From Quercus robur (lineage: Eukaryota > Streptophyta > Magnoliopsida > Fagales > Fagaceae): a stretch of DNA of 64,000 bases. The notes under the pieces are model-generated. The model was given only the letters and a program-made list of their open reading frames with translations, did no database searches and was not told where the DNA came from. Within the stretch, counting starts at the first letter, position 1, and every line of letters begins with the position of its first letter. Positions 1 through 12,353 of this stretch are shown one piece after another. The stretch lies in the NCBI RefSeq assembly GCF_932294415.1, contig NC_065545.1, positions 40,028,327-40,092,326 on the forward strand, given 5' to 3'. Both the position numbers and the translations under genes were made by a program.

Positions 1-1116
1 ACAAAAATATTTGTTCATGAACAAGCTCGTGAGCTATTAGGCTTCATACATAACAATTCAAGCATAAAATCATTTATAAGTTTATATATGTTAGCTAAAT
101 ATACTCATTACATATATCTTAATAATAACATGGCCAATATGGGAACTACCCACTACCTTAATTTTTTCCTTCCTTCTAAACTGACCAAGAACTACTATAA
201 ACTATAGTTATATTTAAAAATATATTAGTTATTTAAGTGGGCCACATATGATCATTTCCCATCAATCATGTAAAGTTATGAAACATGTTAGTATTTTCTC
301 ATTCATAATAGTTACAAATAAGTATTTTTCTAATTCTTCACCATCTAACGTGAATGTAAATTTTGTATTTTAAATATTTGCTGAAGTTGTAAACAATGAG
401 TGGTGAATGAATGAATTTAATTATGTAAAATTTTAATTTAAATAATAGCTAATCATAAGTAGAACTAGACGTATGATAAAATAAGTATGCTATTTTTTTT
501 TCTTAATTTTATTGATTTAAGCATATGATAATGTAATTTTTTTAGATCTCAAGCTCAAAAGCTTGACCTAAACTCGAGTTTAAACTTGAGCTTGGCTTGA
601 CTAATTAATCAAGCCAAGCCAAGCCAAGCTCAAGCTTTTTAGCTTTCCCACAAGCTCAAGTTTAAACACTATTTTTAGGCTTGTCATGAGCTCAAGCCAA
701 GATTGAGCTTTTAACTTTTCTTGACAAGCCAAACTTGAACATGCACTACTCGACAAAGCTTGGCTTGTTTACAACCTTAGACCAACCACCACTAGGCCAC
801 TACAAACCCAACCACCAATAGCCACCATCAACTACCTCAAAATCAATATCAAAACCCATCTACCAAAACCCACAAGCCACCACCATTGAAACTCACAAAC
901 CACCCTAGCCATCGATCCACCACCCCCAATTGGCAATTGGCCACCATCAACACTTAAACTCACTCCCAACCCACCGCCATTGAAACCCACGAATCACCCC
1001 GACCCCCGATCCTCCAAAACCCAAGAAAAAAATGTTATTTAAAAAAAAAAAAAACCATTTAGGGCAGCAACGGCATGATTTATTGTGAAAATGTTGTAAA
1101 CGTAGTATCTCTCTCT
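1..1116. other. AT-rich intergenic stretch, no gene
   Basis: I see no coding sequence or RNA gene here. Bases about 541-780 are full of interleaved AAGCTTGAGCT and CAAGCC words on both strands, as in decayed palindromic repeats. Bases about 780-1,010 are rich in CCACC and AACCC words, a composition that recurs at 54,900-55,200 in this window and is probably transposon-derived. A poly-A run lies near 1,038. Confidence 0.5.
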
Positions 1117-2383
1117 ATATATATAAAAGCTAATAGACATAATAATAGGGCCACTTGGTCAAATTAGTAAATCAGTTGTTAATCACAATCAGTTGCCGCG
1201 TCCTAAAAAAGAAAGTTGCCATGTCCCGGTTTACTTTTTGCTATTGATCAAATCCCCGAATTTTACTGTTGGAGGCAGAAAAATTGAAAATTGTTTGGAC
1301 TAAGAGTGTTCATTTGCCAGTGCTGCTGGTTTCCGGTGAGATTTTTTGGGCTGGTAATGGGAGAAGTTTCTCGGTCACACCGTCCTAGTTGCAAAAAATC
1401 TAGCATAAAGGATGGTGTCGTAACTACAGATTTTTCTGGTATCTTTCTTCTAGATGCAATTTCAGACAATTCTCTCAAATCTCTCATTGTGAGGTCTCAC
1501 TTCAGCTTCCCCAATGAGAAAATTTTCGTTCCATTCTTGATTAAGGTTACATTGGACTTGGTGCTTTAAAATCAAAGGAGAAGAAGAAAAATCTCCAGTA
1601 TAAATTAGATATATTACTTGAGAGCTCAGGCCAACCTGCAATTTTTTAATGAATTGATGCAAACAAAACAACACGAAGACAAATATGCAACAAGAGCAAT
1701 ATAAGTAAGAACACATTCTGTAATTCAATCTAACACTAGAATAAATAAAACATAATAGTCTGAATCAAGCAACCTTGAACATTCAAAAAGTAAAATTTTG
1801 ACACTTGCTGCCAGTAAAAGCATCCACTAGAATATGAGCAGTATTTGGTTCAGCAAAACCTCAAAGCAGCTTCCAGCTCCTTTTCATCAGCACAATTATA
1901 TCACAACAGATAAGCTCGTGCTGCCACAGATACATCTCAATGACATGATATAGAAAGAGTTTCGGAAGATCATAAACATATAAAAGAGATGGCAGAAGGG
2001 GATAAAAGAGAGAAAAATAGAGAAGATTATGATTACCAAAACGGCCGGAGCCCATGAATGGCTCTGCTTCATCGGTAACACCACATTGTTGCTGTTCCTA
2101 TTCCTGAATTTTTTTTTTTTTTTTTTGGAAATAAGAAGGGGAGGTTGGAGCATTAGAATCAAAAGTAAACATGCTAAGAAGTTCCCTAATGAAAAACTGC
2201 TAATCAAACAACCAGATCAGTGTGTTTGATGATGATACATGAAAGGCAAAAGATACTATTGCCATCCACAAATTGCAACTGATCATGTTGCTCAGAGAAT
2301 TTACTTATTATCTTTGTAAGAAACAGAATCATTTGGACATTAACACTAGAAAAAATGCATGCCCCCCCCCCCCCCCCCCCCCC

Positions 2384-2500
2384 AACTCTTCCTTTTACAC
2401 ACTCACTCAATAGGCCTTGAACCCATAACCTCACCCTCCATCCCATTATTATGAGAGGAAGAAATGCCAGTTGAGCCATAGCTCATTGGCATGCATGTTT
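2384..2500 (-). repeat. tRNA-derived SINE-like repeat
   Basis: Read on the minus strand this has a box-A-like TGGCTCAACTGGCA and a box-B-like GGTTCAAGGCC about 45 bases later, the layout of the RNA polymerase III promoter in tRNA-derived SINEs. Related copies lie near 23,000-23,115, 25,880-26,000, 36,385-36,505, 46,970-47,085, 60,535-60,650 and 60,770-60,890. It does not fold as a functional tRNA by eye. Confidence 0.6.
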
Positions 2501-3424
2501 CTTTTTTCTTTTTTTTCCTCAGGCTAGTATTAGAATGAATGGAATTGTTTATCTGTGTGCATGTCTCTACCAAATGTAGACCAACTGCTGTACATTTCAA
2601 CTTGGCTAGGCAAGAAATGAAGCACGCTAAAGATATTCATATTCATGAGGTAACATTGTATTAACAACCCTAAACTTTTATAGGGTTACACTAAGACCCC
2701 CTGAACTATTTTCTTTTCACTAATTTGGTACAGCAGCTTTGATACTGTATCAAATAGGGCCCTTCTGTCAATGCTCTGTCTATTTTCTAATGGGGAGAGC
2801 ACCTGGACCTAAAATTTTGGTGCTAACTTGTGGAGAGAGAGAGAACCTTAAATAAAACAATCTCAAAAGCCCAAATCAGATCTACTATGTGAAGTTAAAC
2901 TGAAGCTCACAAAACAAAATTAAATAAATGAAAGTTGTGCAAGAAAATAGTCATGGCCTTGCCTGTATTCTACTGCCAACTACAGGTATTTAACCCTCTT
3001 ATTCTTTTCCCCAAAAAAAAGTAATAATAATAATAATAAAAGCCATCTTATTCACATTGCCTTTGAATTACAGAATTGAATTTACATAAGAAAAACTCAT
3101 AGATTAGGATGTTTGCAATGCCTAATTATTTGGATGATGTAATGTCTGCTTTAGAGTAAAAAAATTATGTTAGACCAGAACATGCCCCATTTGCTATGTA
3201 GCTAGTGCTTATGTAACAAGGTGATGTGTGCATCAAACGTCTTTGTTTATCATGCTTTGTTTTGGAGTCTCCAACATACAATGATTTATGATTCAAACTT
3301 CTTGCATCCTTGATAAACAGGGACACAGACACATTGGTCTGTTGTTGGGGGTTATGAAATTCTCCACTAGTTTACGGAGGAATACAATTTCAAACCATGA
3401 AGGTTCAATTTTGATAGTTACAAT

Positions 3425-3505
3425 AGGGGTGGGGGGATTTGAACCTTAGACATCTCTATTGGAAACACAAGGAGGTGCCAATTGAGCTACAAAGCTCTAG
3501 GCAAA
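3425..3505 (-). repeat. tRNA-like SINE fragment (second type)
   Basis: The minus strand shows GTAGCTCAATTGGCA followed by GGTTCAAATCCC, box-A and box-B-like words. The same fragment is present in the duplicate block near 24,065-24,145. No acceptor stem or full cloverleaf is evident, so I read it as a SINE relic rather than a tRNA gene. Confidence 0.45.
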
Positions 3506-5629
3506 ACCATGAAGATTCAGTTATCCAGAAGCAGAAATCCTACCAGAAAAGTGAACAAAAATTTTGAGAGTTTTAAGAGGTTTCAAGGATAAGTTAATGC
3601 ATGTGCTGAAATAAATAAACAATATGTTAGGCTAGCGTGCTTCAACCTTCTTACCTTCTACCAAAAGGGTCCCACATACCACAATCCAGTTGAAGTTGAA
3701 CTGTTGAGCCATACAAAGAAATTGGTGGAAAACATGGCGGACTTGATCATGAAGTCGATGATCCAGTCAAACGCTATATGATTAAGAAGGCTTAATGCCT
3801 CGTTTTTGGCACTAGAAAACAGGGCATCTAGCCATTGAATTGTGCAGCATTCTTGGCCATGTGACACCCACGTGTACTTTCACGTGTTCTCTTTGTTAGA
3901 AAATAGATGAAGAATTAACACGGGCCTACTGGGCATAGTATCCAAGTTACTGTACCAAATTAGTGGGCAAAAAGTTCAAGGGGTCTTAGTGCAATAGCAT
4001 AAAAGATTAGGCGGTGTTGGTGCAAAATTCAAAAAGATGGTCCAAACACAAGACATCATATCATAAATTATATTCCAGAATTAAATATGTTAGGAAATAC
4101 AGCTACATAAACCTAGCTGCATAGAATCATTGAACCTCATCCATGACAAGTATGTAATTTATGGTATCAACAATAAGAACAAGAACATTTAAGGACACAA
4201 GGGAAAGAAAGGATCAGAAATTCACAAGATTATTTTACAGGAGAAAAATTGAAACAGAGAACCCTAGTTCTGTCCAACACAAGTAATCCTCAACCCATCT
4301 GATACAATCTTAAAATTTGATGGACAGAGGGGGCCAACTTTGTAAAGAAAAATTTCACGGCAAGAAAAACAATTGAGATTTGAAAGTAATTGACTAAACT
4401 CAAGAATGAGGCAAAATAAGATACAGGAAATTTATACTCACAGTATCTGGCTCCATTTCAGCCGCTGAAAGTAGCCTATCAAAACAATGCCTAGATATTT
4501 TACAGACCAAAATCTCATCTTTGGGATCCATAACAATTTCTCTGCATGCATCATCACAGACTGGAAAATAAAACATAAAAAAATTAAGCAATAAGCTCCA
4601 AAGTCCATGCATTAACATGTGCTAAATACTTGAATATATCAATACGTAAAAAGGTTGACTTCCTGAAAAGTGTTCTCTACCGTGTACAAGTCCAGTCTTC
4701 TCACAAATAAATACATCTCCAATATGTCAGTCAGGCCTCTGCTGCTTTTCCACATAGACACTTGATCAGCCACTGTCTTATCAAGAATTATTCGGTCATC
4801 ATTCACCTTCACAGGCAAAACAGACATATCGAGGCGGCATGAAATAGTGTTTATTCGAGTGAATGCACATTGAATAAAAAGCTCAATTTTCAAATAGATG
4901 TTTCTCTTAAATAAGAGTCTCTTATTCAAAGAAATAAAATATAAAAAATATAAAATAAAACAAAAAAGAGAGACTCCAGTTGCCCATTAAACAGACTACG
5001 TGGTGAATAATAAATAAAGAACAAAAGGCACCAATTAGTTAACCCTTTTGAAAGTTTATATTATTACTTCAAATATTTATTTGTTTGCCTTTTGTTTTAA
5101 TGCGTAAAACAAATCATAGTTAGTCAGCACATACGTAAATAAGAGAAGCCTTAATTACATTAATGATAATAGCTTTGGTGATAAGAGTTAGGGGTGGTGG
5201 ATGTCATTGCAGTGCTGGCAGCATAGTGTGAAAGAGATTTAGGGTGGTCATGGAGAGAGTAGTTGTTAAGAGGTTATCAATCTGGTGGTTATTATTGTAG
5301 TGTCTGGTAGTGCTGAAGATAGGGAAGACAGGGCTTGAGGAATTGGAGGAGAAGCTATCTTCATGGTTGAGCTTAGTTATGTTGTAAAATATTAATATAC
5401 AGTGTTAGTATTTTTGCTTTACTTTCTAAAAATTGTCCGAGTGTCTTATCCCTACTATATGTTGGGGTCTCCTACCATAATGCAAAGACAGAAGGTGGAA
5501 GAAGGAAGGAGCATCCAACATTCTACATGTGAACTTGATGCGATTAGTATCATCATGTGGGTTGAAAAACACCATAATCATGTATAATTTTATGATTTCA
5601 TAAAAATTTCGAATAGATTTTTTATTATT

Positions 5630-5812
5630 GGGAAATGTTAACAAATGCCCTTTGAGCAATGATAAACAGTCCATTTAAAAAAAAAAAATTTATGGGGAAA
5701 AAAAAGTAATTAATGTTTTGACAACTTTTTTTATTTCCCATGAAAGTGGTGTCAAAACATTCCTAAAATAGATTGTTAACCATTGCCCTAAGGGCATTGG
5801 CTAGCATAACCC
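5630..5812. mobile_element. Mutator-type MITE, 183 bp
   Basis: The ends are inverted repeats, with GGGAAATGTTAACAAATGCC on the left and GGGTTATGCTAGCCAATGCC as the complement of the right end. They are flanked by nine bases that match at eight positions (TTTATTATT at 5,621-5,629 and TTTATTGTT at 5,813-5,821). A 9-bp target duplication fits Mutator-like transposons. It has no coding capacity. Confidence 0.6.
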
Positions 5813-8198
5813 TTTATTGTTACATGTCGAAAGTTAGATGAAGGTTCTTTTAGTGTTTATATGTCATTTTTTGGATTTCTTTTCCTCTTAATGACTTATT
5901 AATTCTATTTGTATATGGTGGAGTTATGAAAGTTAATAAAGGTCATATGGTTATGATAAAAGGATAGAAAACTTTTAAGAATTAATTTGTATAGGTCAAT
6001 CAGTGATACAATTAAAGGTGGATCATATCATAATTTTTATGGTGGAGCACAAGACAAAGAGAAGTGTTTTAATTATAACACCACAAATGGAAGATAGTAA
6101 TAGATGAAAGAGATAAAGATTTTTGAAAAAAATTAAGTGATATGATTGAAAAGCCAAATCCAACAAAGAAGTTCATGAATTACTTTGTACTCATTAATTG
6201 TTCCATTTGTTAAGAACATTGTAAAGCACTTCTATGGTTGAAATTTGTTGAGCCCAATTCATGAAAGGATAAGTGTTAATATGCATAGACTTGTTGGTTT
6301 TGAAAATCCCACATTGATTAGAAAGAAATAGTACAAAGGTATAATGATTTTTATTAAAAATAGTAATCCCATATTGAGAAGAAAAAGAACCAAAGGTTTA
6401 GAAGGATAGTGCAACTTTGAATTGCTTTGGTACGTAAAGAGTTTAAAGACAAAACTTTATTAGTGCTTAGTGTCTTGGATTTGAGAGTTTACCTTAAAAG
6501 TTTCTTTTCTAGTATCATTGATATTGGATATATTGTGAACATAAGCATTTGATCAAACAAACTTCTATTTTATGTCTTATGGCACTTACAATTTTATTGT
6601 GTATATATATTATCACTTACAAAAACTAGTAATTTTTGTGCAGGACCTTTTTTTTTTTTTTTCCTTGTTAAGATATGAGGGCATTTAGAGCTCTTTGAGC
6701 ATTAAACTAATCTCTTGAAGTAGTCTCTCGGTCTCACAAATACCAAGTTATTATAGGGAGAAATTCCTTGTAAGTGGCTCTAATATGCTAGCTAGAACCT
6801 CATGGATATCATGAGATCTTAAAAACTATTAAACCAACCCTTAACAAGTTAATTTTTACACACTATACACATTATTTGTGGGTTTTGGCATCTATTTGTG
6901 GGTTTTGGCATTTTAATCAATCCATTGATTTGATACAAAATGTCCACAGAACCCAATAAAATGTCTTCTTGATTAGTAAATTTACTAATTTTAACTAAGA
7001 TTCAACAAAATCATCAAAATCTCACACAAAACACAGCCCCATATTAACCAAAATCAGATAAGACACATTTTACACAAACCCAAAAATATCACCACAACAC
7101 CACCAATCGATTTGCCAAAACCCCCCATCAAAACCCCAATTCCAACAATATCACAGGTACATTTAAACTCATTAATGAGAAAATAACACACAAACATAAC
7201 CATATATCAAAAAATACTTTAGATCATCATCATTGCAGCATATAAAAGACAACAAAATTCTTATCTTGCGTAGTAAATTTACTACTTTTAAGTAAGTTTC
7301 AACAAAATAATCAAAATCCCACATAAAACACAACCTAATATTACCCAAAATCAGAAAAGATATCAAAGGAGAGCAACGTATCTGTAATCAACGGCAGCGG
7401 GTACGATGAGGGTTCAAAGGAAGCACTAGGGTTCCGGCAATGACGATTGATCAAATTAAGAGGGTGAGGGAGACTAGATAGGGAGAGTGAGACTAATGGA
7501 CAGTGGGGGAGAGTGGGGAAGAGTGACTACAGAGTAGAGAGCGAGGGAGAGTGTGGAGGGAGAGTGATGGCAGAAAGCGTGGGAGAGTGTACAGGGAGAG
7601 AGTGAACAGGCATTGTGAGTCGTTAAGGATTCAAATTGTTGAAGGCAAACTCAATTTTCTATTTACTGAGTTATACATTTTCACACAAGCATTTTTTTTT
7701 ATTGGAAAAAGCCACGTCTGCTTTGCCAGCGTGGCACAACGCTCATACTAACTCGACCATATGAATATCAAGTTTTTTAGTAACTCGCTTATAGGATAAT
7801 CGAGTTTTATATGAAAAATCGACCCTAACATTATTGAGTTTCAAAATAGGGGTATTTCCCTAAATAGTTTGAGAAAATGGGCAAAATACTGGAAAATTTG
7901 TGAGAAAGGGGCAAATGCCTATTTTGGCAGTCAAACATGTACAAAAGCACCGACATAAAGAGTTGCTAACCATAGTTGAAAATCAAAACTAAGCATTGTT
8001 AGTTGTTACGTTATGCTGAAAAATAAAATTATAATTCACCAAAAAAAAAGTTAATAAAAACAGACATTAAGGTGGTTATGACTTTTTTTTTTTGCTAAAC
8101 AAGGAGGTTATGACTTATGAACGTTAAGTTCTTCCATCTTTCATGGAGATCTTTTATTATTATTGTTTTTTGGCACAAGCTTACATTGATATTTTAAT
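5813..8198. other. Intergenic stretch, no gene recognised
   Basis: I see no supported gene. Around 6,245-6,640 the text resembles a degraded LTR (TTGGTTTTGAAAATCCCACA and a later similar line), but no paired ends were found. Bases 7,380-7,620 are unusually GC- and GAG-rich for the neighbourhood, with many GGGAGAGTG repeats, and may be a captured or transposon-internal segment. The short open frames here have no family resemblance. Confidence 0.4.
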
Positions 8199-8206
8199 AC
8201 AACGTA

Positions 8207-9040
8207 CAGGGCCGGCTCAAGGCCTAGGCAAGTTAGGCCTAGGCCTAAGGCCCCACTAAAAAACAAAATTTTTCTTGAGAAAAAAGGTCCCATTTTTTAT
8301 AGTTAAAGGCCCAAATTTTTATAAAATTATATATATTTTCTAAAGGTTGTACATTTTTTTTATTAGTGATGTACAAATTTTACTATTAGCTTACAAATTG
8401 TCATGTTATTAATCACAAAAAATGTGATATAAACATTCATTAGTTAAATTGATGAAATTCATCAATGATAAACAATATCACATTATATTTTGAACATTTT
8501 ATAGTACTTTTAATTAGCGCATTTTTCTTTTTCATTTCTATTAAAACTCTCAAAGTACGAGACAACCTTAACTCAATTGAAACCCTAAAATATTGCAAAA
8601 AGATGTTGCAAATGTGTTAAATCATCAATTATAGATTAATCTCCCCTAATAGTTTGAGACTTTGATTTTTGTAAACTAATATCCTACAAAACCATACACC
8701 AAATAATATCTCTCTCTCTCTCTCTTAAAATCAAAATATAAAATTAAAAATTAGATTACAACTTTATTTAACTATGCATCGTCTTATATCCAAAATAAAG
8801 TATCTTTTCCAATTGCAATATATTTTTATTTCTTTTTATTAATATTTATAATTCAACTATGATATTCAATTCTCTATATGAAATTAACATTAGTCTAGTT
8901 GGTATTATTTATGTATTTAATGTATCAAATTAACCTTAATTTGATTAGTATTAAATAATTTTGTTTAATTAATATTTATCTATTAAAGGTCCCGCATAAA
9001 TTTTTCGCCTTAGGCCCCAAATTATGTTGGGCCGCCCCTG
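8207..9040. mobile_element. Non-autonomous hAT-type element, 834 bp
   Basis: The element begins CAGGGCCGGC and ends GGGCCGCCCCTG, short inverted termini of the hAT type. It is flanked by a perfect 8-bp target duplication ACAACGTA at 8,199-8,206 and 9,041-9,048, the length characteristic of hAT transposons. The interior is AT-rich, with GGCCTAGG-like words near the left end and no transposase frame, so it would depend on a transposase from elsewhere. The perfect duplication suggests a fairly recent insertion. Confidence 0.85.
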
Positions 9041-9165
9041 ACAACGTACGTCAAAGTGAATACGTTTCATAGCGTCTGCGCAACAGCGCAACACTAATTA
9101 CGCATGCCTCTTATTTGCATACTTGCTACTAGTTCTATGCCTCATATACGAAAGCAAAGTTCTGC

Positions 9166-9843
9166 TTAAGGGCAGAACACCACCTTATAGTTAGTCCCAC
9201 CATCGCAAGTAAATAAGCTTGTTTGATCATCCTGAGGGTAACTGTAAGCACTCGGGCACTGATCCTTGAAAAAATTGGAATAATATGTAGGTCCACAGTT
9301 TCCAGAATTGCAACAATATTCATCGGTCCTGAATACAGTACAAGGATTGTTACACCCACCAGGAGCATTCAATTCATCTGGGCACTGTCCATTGATATCA
9401 GCGGCGCATATTATTCCATTGGTGCACCCACCGGAGGTGGGACTAAATTCCATAGGAATATTAAACCCATCAACAAGAGAGATGTCAAAGAAATCCAAGT
9501 TTTGCCATTGGTTTAGCCCAAATTCCGCAAGGGTGTTTGGAGGTGCACCATAGGCTTGGCATTGAAGAAGTCCACCACAGTCACCGGTTTCACATTGGCC
9601 ACGCCCAGAATCATCGAAATCGCACCCAGTTCGAGCCCAAATGCGGGCCCCTGCTGTGCCAGCATTGACGTCAAGGGGCCAAGACTCGCCTGGGTTGAGC
9701 TGCCCGCCACCACCGGGCACGGCTGCTGCCCAGACTGTGAAGGGACAATTGTTGCTTATATCAAATCTGGCTGCATGGGCTAAGGCACTTAAAAGAGTTA
9801 TTAAGAGGAAGAAGAAAATGGGTAGGTGTTTGGAGAGGCTCAT
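9166..9843 (-). CDS. Thaumatin-like (PR-5/osmotin-type) protein
   Basis: A complete single-exon gene of 225 residues. Residues 1-24 form a hydrophobic signal peptide ending in AHA, so the product is secreted; the mature protein starts [10 protein letters not shown] count 16 cysteines, the full set for the eight disulfides of large thaumatin-like proteins. The family signature is present as [12 protein letters not shown], and acidic residues of the usual cleft (E in TLAEFGL, D in [10 protein letters not shown] in CAADINGQC) are in place. The family includes antifungal pathogenesis-related proteins induced by stress or ripening; antifungal activity here is inference. Length and absence of a C-terminal extension suggest an extracellular rather than vacuolar form. 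The start is set by the signal peptide, and a TATA box lies about 70 bases upstream. No defects seen. Confidence 0.95.
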   Translation of the reverse strand: MSLSKHLPIFFFLLITLLSALAHAARFDISNNCPFTVWAAAVPGGGGQLNPGESWPLDVNAGTAGARIWARTGCDFDDSGRGQCETGDCGGLLQCQAYGAPPNTLAEFGLNQWQNLDFFDISLVDGFNIPMEFSPTSGGCTNGIICAADINGQCPDELNAPGGCNNPCTVFRTDEYCCNSGNCGPTYYSNFFKDQCPSAYSYPQDDQTSLFTCDGGTNYKVVFCP

Positions 9844-9910
9844 TTTGGGGATTAATAAGAGATTAGCAACAAGATTTAGTGGGCTTGTGCTGTGTTAGGA
9901 AATGGGTGAG

Positions 9911-9920
9911 GGTTTATATA
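9911..9920 (-). promoter_or_regulatory. TATA box of the thaumatin-like gene
   Basis: TATATAAACC reads on the minus strand 68 bases before the start codon, leaving room for a short leader of about 35-40 bases. This is a good match to plant TATA boxes and the only strong one upstream. Confidence 0.7.
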
Positions 9921-11089
9921 GGCATTAGGGTTGACTATGGGATGTTAATCACGTTATGCTGGGGGACGTCCAACCGAGTTAGTGCCTACTGGAATTTTCA
10001 CAACCCAATTAATTTTTTTGTTAGAAAATTTGGTTGTGTTTGTGGTAGGTGGCTTCACTTGAACATGAGACAACCAATGAGTCCAGGCTCCAGCAATCTA
10101 ACGCCATCCGGCCTAACCCTAAGAAAATAATAAATGGTTATTGCTAAGTGGTTGTTTTGGGATTTGGTGAATCATGGCCAAAAAAGTATGTGTAAGTGGC
10201 TCAATAACATCATTCAGTGTAAGGAAATAATAATAATAACTTCATTATTTTATTTGTGAAAGATAACATTTATCTATAATCAATATTTCCGGAATAAGTT
10301 TCCTCCATATATTTGTCAACACCATCAGGGACGGAATCAGAATTCGAAGTTGGGAGGGGCCAAAGTATAAACACAAAAAAGTTTATGAAAATCAAAACTA
10401 ACATCTACTCAAGCTTTGTCGAATTTCACCCCATTTATTAACATTATAATATCATATTTTCACAATTTGGATTGATTCTGATTTAATCGATGGTAATTTT
10501 TTGGAGTTTTGTTTGAAAATTTTCATGAATTGGGACATCAACACTAAAGGCAATGCTACATTATCAGCTTCAAATTACTTGAAATTTTTTCTCTTTAAAA
10601 AATCAAATATTATAGATAATTTTCCCATCATCAACCATTCAAATAAAAGTTTCATTATTTCCATATTATATAGCTCTATAGTTTCAAATTTTAGTCCAAA
10701 AAATAAACCAAACAAACATACCCCACAAGCTACAACTACATTAATGTTAATAAGTTATTTTCTAAAAATAGTTAATAATTCATAAAATAAACCAACAAAC
10801 AAGCGTTATCAATTAATAATATTTATTACTAATCACTGCACACATTTGATTCATAGTTCCCACATGCTTCACTTTTTGATTGCCAGTTTCTAGTTTTTCT
10901 ACTATTTTTTTTAAAAAAAAATTATCTCATTTGTCCTTATCTGACATCTCTTTTTTCAAATTCAAGAGTCAAGACTCAATTATTATTACAAATGATGACT
11001 TCTTAAAAAGTACACAGTAAACTCACACACACAAAACAAATTGCACTATTAGCCTATCACAGTGGCAAAATAGACACAAAGGGTAGACA
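9921..11089. other. Intergenic, no gene seen
   Basis: AT-rich sequence upstream of the thaumatin-like gene, so it presumably includes that gene's distal promoter. A hAT-like end, CAGGGACGGAATC, occurs at 10,327 but I could not find its inverted partner. The 94-residue open frame here is AT-driven and resembles nothing I know. Confidence 0.4.
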
Positions 11090-12055
11090 TCATGGACATG
11101 TATTCCACTCAAACTACCTTTTATTTTATTTCCTTCACTTTTTTCTCATCCACCTTATCTTCCCCATTCCCATCAAATATCTTTTCTTTTCCTCCACTCA
11201 CCATCTTGTCTCTTCTTCACCCAAAAGATAATTTTTCTTCCTCACTAGGAATGGCAATAGGGTGGAGCGAGGCAGTGGCAAAGAACTTTGTCTTGCCCCA
11301 TCTCTGCCCCTTAGGGCCCTACCCCACCCCGTAAAATATACTTGAAAGTTGAAATTACAAATAAATTTATCCCATTAAATCAAACTAATTTTTAGCAAAA
11401 ACTTAATAATATTATCTAAATGTTTAACAAGACAATATCACAACAAAAACAAAAACCTCATAGTGTGACACAACAAAATAATCTAAACTCCTAATACAAA
11501 ACAAAATAAAAATTGCCTAGTTCTTCAAAAATAATCTCCACTTTCTTCCATCATTGTGACACCACTCTCTTCTTCATCATCATAATCATACAGAATGTTT
11601 TGGAATGTATCTTCAGTTCCATCTACAGTAGATGAAGAGCCTGAAAAAATGTAAAATAAATTTAATCAAAAAATTGAAAAATATAATAAAGAATGCAGCA
11701 ACATAAATCTTTGCCTAATTAAACTAGTAAGTTTAATTACCATTAATTTCAGCTCATAACCAATTTTGAGCACACATTAATGCCTCCACGGACTTTTGAT
11801 GAAGTTTACTGCAATGTGGACTTAACAATTGACCACTTGTGCTAAATGATGACTCTGAGGCAATAGTTGACACTGGAGTGGCAATTATATCCCTTGCAAT
11901 ACGTTGCAAAGTAGGATACTTAGGGCCATATATTTCCACCATGCCAAAATATCAAAATTCATAATTCTTGGCATTAAATCATCCTTAAGGTAATGGTCTA
12001 ACTCCAATTTAATATTCCCACCCCTTTTTTCTGACTAAGATATCTTTCAGAACCA
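11090..12055 (-). mobile_element. Duplicated 3' end of a hAT element, copy A
   Basis: This block repeats the sequence at 12,354-14,392. It contains the hAT terminal word TAGGAATGGCAATAGGG near 11,254 and, on the minus strand ending at 11,754, a C-terminal piece of hAT transposase with the dimerisation-domain text SESSFSTSGQ. It ends shortly after a shared TAAGATATC. It is therefore a tandem copy of the downstream end of the element whose transposase lies at 14,079-16,167. Confidence 0.75.
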
Positions 12056-12353
12056 ATAATAACTTACTGTGTAAACTTTGTTATGTAATTGTTATAAAAA
12101 TATTCTGTCAATAAAACTATTTTTTTAAAAGAAAAATAGCACAAATTTAAAAAGTTTAAGGATATAATAAAATGTCACAATATTTTTATAATACTCTTTG
12201 TTTTTAGTTGTAGTCAATCCTAGAGTAATATTTTTAAATTTATTTAATTTTATTTTGGCATATGAAAGATTTGACACCTCAACTGTTGTGAAAATTTTGT
12301 AAAATTTTGTTGTGTTTTAACACAATTGTAATTTTTATTTAGTAAATTTCCTT

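Larger units (their letters stand above)
1850..4806 (-). pseudogene. Truncated, broken SKIP31 F-box paralogue
   Basis: Four exons match the 3' half of the intact gene at 22,484-28,394. They are exon 6 (4,681-4,806), exon 7 (4,442-4,560), exon 8 (2,037-2,103) and exon 9 (1,850-1,920). Exon 6 is 126 bp instead of 175: an internal 49-bp deletion shifts the frame and removes the codons for several cysteines of the Cys-rich segment. In exon 9 a GGA glycine codon has become TGA, an early stop. The F-box exons (1-3) are absent. Splice sites are mostly still recognisable, so transcription from a neighbouring promoter is possible, but no SKIP31-like protein can be made. This is a dead partial duplicate, not a gene model. 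Confidence 0.9.
1117..5026 (-). repeat. Segmental duplication, copy 1 (SKIP31 3' part)
   Basis: This 3.9-kb block is nearly collinear with 21,754-25,856 in the same orientation, starting at a shared ATATATATAAAAGC and ending at a shared AATAAAGAACAAAA. It carries the last four exons of the SKIP31 gene plus the sequence downstream of it. Copy 2 has a 138-bp MITE at 24,162-24,299 that copy 1 lacks. Poly-C and poly-A runs differ in length between the copies. Exons 1-5 have no counterpart near copy 1, so the duplication was partial. Confidence 0.9.

Noticed and set aside
2360..2383. Poly-C run (also 22,981-22,995) and poly-G run at 58,686-58,704
   Set aside because: Considered as G-quadruplex signals. 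They are plain homopolymers, adjoin a SINE in two cases, and lengths are unreliable in assemblies.
9223..9898. Four plus-strand frames opposite the thaumatin-like gene
   Set aside because: They are shadows of a strong, Cys-rich minus-strand gene.
10327..10345. hAT-like end CAGGGACGGAATC
   Set aside because: No inverted partner or 8-bp duplication could be found, so no element was called.
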